Positions 62,621-64,000 of a stretch of DNA of 64,000 nt are shown here, in pieces. The stretch comes from Pirellulaceae bacterium (GTDB lineage Bacteria; Planctomycetota; Planctomycetia; Pirellulales; Pirellulaceae): positions 1 to 64,000 of the forward strand of contig JAHDXO010000057.1 in assembly GCA_023382975.1 (NCBI GenBank), in the 5' to 3' direction. The position numbers and the translations under genes were made by a program. Within the stretch, counting starts at the first letter, position 1. Each line of letters starts with the position of its first letter. The notes under the pieces were generated by a model. That model made no database searches, was not told the origin of the DNA, and was given only the letters and a program-made list of their open reading frames with translations.

Positions 62621-64000
62621 CTACGGCTGGCTCAGCAGCCGCGGTTTCGGGTCGTCGACCCAGCCCGGCTCGCGCTGGCCGGTGCCCGGCCGGTTCGCGT
62701 CGCCCAAGTCCGCACGAGCGCGTTCGGCAAAAGCCAGCAACCGCTCGACGACCTCTGGCTTGGCCTCGGCCAGATTCTTCGTTTCCTGCAAGTCGTCTTT
62801 CAAGTCGTACAGTTCCGCCGCCGCGGGTTTGCCGTCCCGGCGGAAATTCTGCCATTTGCTCTCCAGCGGCAGGTACAGTTTCCAGTGGCCCGAGCGAACG
62901 GCTTGCAACTGGTCCATGTAGTAGTAGTAGAACGCTTCGTAGGGCGACTTGGCCTCGGGTCCACCGAACAACAACGGCCGGATGTCGTGGCCGTCGATCA
63001 CGCGGTCGCTCGGCGGCCGAGTGCCTGCCAAATGGGCCAACGTCGGCAACAGATCCATCGTCGTACACAGTTCGTCGCTCACCGTTCCCGCCGGGATCTT
63101 CCCAGGCCAACGGACGATGCACGGTATTCGCTGGCCGCCCTCGGCCGTCGTGTACCCCCAGCCGGCCAGCGGCAGATTGCTGCCCTGGGGCGGATTGCGT
63201 CTGGGGGCGCCGTTGTCCGAGGTCCAAACCACCAGCGTTCGCTGGTCCAGGTCCAACCGCTTCAGCGCCGCCAGGATCTCGCCCGTCGACCAATCCAGTT
63301 CCTCCACCGAATCGCCCCACGGACCGTTCGCTGATTTCCCGCGGAACCGTTCGCTGGCAAACGGCGCGGCCGTGCTGCCGGGCATCGCCTGGGGCATGTA
63401 GACGAAGAACGGCCGGTCGCGGTTCTCGGTGATGAACTCGATCACTCGCTCGGTGTAGCGTTGGGTCAGCAGATTGCGGTCGGGGGGCGCCTCGATCACC
63501 CGCTCGTTCTCCATCAGCGGCAGGGGCGGACGGCGACCGTCCGGGGTCTCCGTCATGTCGTCGCTGTACGGGATGCCGAAGTAGCTGTCGAAGCCGTGCC
63601 GCGTGGGCAGAAACGGCGGCTGGTCGCCCAAGTGCCACTTGCCGACGATCGTCGTGGCGTAGCCAGCCTGACGCAGCACCTCGGCGATGGTGATCTCGCC
63701 GTCCGAGATGCCCTTTTTTTCTATCGGAAACAAGACCGCTCCGCCTTGGGAATTGACGTGCAGTCCCACTCGCCGCGGGTAACAGCCGGTGATCAGGCTG
63801 GCCCGCGACGGCGTGCAGACGCCGCTGGTCGCGTAGAAACTGGTCAGCTTCAGCCCCTCCTCGGCCATCCGGTCCAGGTGGGGCGTGCGATGTTTGGTGG
63901 GTCCGAAGCAGGCGACGTCGCCGTATCCCAGATTGTCGCAGAAGATCACGATGAAGTTGGGCCTCTCGGCGGCCGGTGCGGACGGATGACCGGCGGCGGC
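62621..64000 (-). CDS. Sulfatase, truncated by the window edge
   Basis: At least 459 codons; the frame remains open to the last base of the window, so the N-terminus and signal peptide lie beyond it. The visible part begins AERPNFIVIFCDNLGYGD, with the metal Asp pattern (CDN, the usual DD being D-N here). The formylglycine motif is CTPSRASLITG, and IVGKWHLGDQPP plus WTSDNGAPR follow as in arylsulfatase A-type enzymes. The C-terminal strand ends with AELYDLKDDLQETKNLA. It is the third sulfatase here, in a different subgroup, separate from the first two. Confidence 0.93.
   Translation of the reverse strand, partial: AAAGHPSAPAAERPNFIVIFCDNLGYGDVACFGPTKHRTPHLDRMAEEGLKLTSFYATSGVCTPSRASLITGCYPRRVGLHVNSQGGAVLFPIEKKGISDGEITIAEVLRQAGYATTIVGKWHLGDQPPFLPTRHGFDSYFGIPYSDDMTETPDGRRPPLPLMENERVIEAPPDRNLLTQRYTERVIEFITENRDRPFFVYMPQAMPGSTAAPFASERFRGKSANGPWGDSVEELDWSTGEILAALKRLDLDQRTLVVWTSDNGAPRRNPPQGSNLPLAGWGYTTAEGGQRIPCIVRWPGKIPAGTVSDELCTTMDLLPTLAHLAGTRPPSDRVIDGHDIRPLLFGGPEAKSPYEAFYYYYMDQLQAVRSGHWKLYLPLESKWQNFRRDGKPAAAELYDLKDDLQETKNLAEAKPEVVERLLAFAERARADLGDANRPGTGQREPGWVDDPKPRLLSQP

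Overview
The window looks like a chromosomal segment of a GC-rich planctomycete, probably from the Pirellulales/Planctomycetaceae side of the phylum. This is inferred from gene content: three sulfatases, a neutral ceramidase-like enzyme, a Gfo/Idh/MocA oxidoreductase with a Tat signal, an ECF sigma factor coupled to a Ser/Thr kinase, a second Ser/Thr kinase next to a TPR-CHAT protein, a BatA/VWA pair, FAAL and YidC genes, and many small intergenic palindromic repeats. About fifty protein genes are supported. I saw no tRNA, rRNA, CRISPR array or prophage.

Layout. 0.3-5.9 kb (+): two sulfatases, an SxtJ/DUF5989 membrane pair, a gingipain-type C25 peptidase and a small ABM-domain monooxygenase. 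6.0-11.4 kb (-): ceramidase-like protein, an unknown protein, a repeat-packed non-coding island (8.6-9.6 kb), a small secreted protein and a queuosine-tRNA mannosyltransferase-like enzyme. 11.5-16.2 kb (+): two translationally coupled large VWA membrane proteins. 16.2-17.2 kb (-): a diverged RNase HII-like protein. 17.7-30.5 kb (+): a secreted Cys/Gly/Lys repeat protein, a PPP phosphatase, a fatty-acyl-AMP ligase, two paralogous phosphoesterases, YidC with an inserted PDZ-like segment, and a kinase/TPR-CHAT pair. 30.8-33.5 kb (+): an HlyD-type adaptor coupled to a secreted alpha/alpha-toroid protein.

33.6-38.4 kb (-): a tandem SurA/parvulin chaperone, a wrecked toxin-antitoxin module and IS5 remnant, then an ECF sigma factor and a PEGA-tailed kinase overlapping by ATGA. 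38.6-40.4 kb (+): a PEGA plus double-STN secreted protein. 40.9-44.2 kb (-): a molybdate/tungstate-type ABC transporter whose binding protein carries two ModA-like domains. 44.4-48.0 kb (-): a lipoprotein, a DUF2752 protein, YmdB-type phosphodiesterase and RNase Y. 48.9-51.6 kb (-): Gfo/Idh oxidoreductase coupled to a DoxX protein. 52.3-53.6 kb (+): a site-2 protease and a 41-residue histone H1-like peptide. 53.9-56.9 kb (-): Mrp/ApbC, a small unknown protein, and a sigma54-activator-like protein that has lost key ATPase and GAFTGA residues. 57.1-62.5 kb (+): a TetR-adaptor-RND pump operon. 62.6-64.0 kb (-): a third sulfatase cut by the window edge.

Functional themes are envelope biogenesis (YidC, SurA-like, RND, HlyD, VWA proteins), degradation of sulfated or lipid substrates, and phospho-signalling through kinases and one-component regulators. 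The most unusual items are the kinase-DUF4384/TPR-CHAT pair, the 41-residue Cys-rich repeat protein, the degenerate sigma54 activator, the PDZ-containing YidC, the tandem ModA protein, the diverged RNase HII, and the internally deleted toxin and transposase lying side by side. Intergenic DNA carries several dispersed palindrome families, three of them seen at two or more places in this window.
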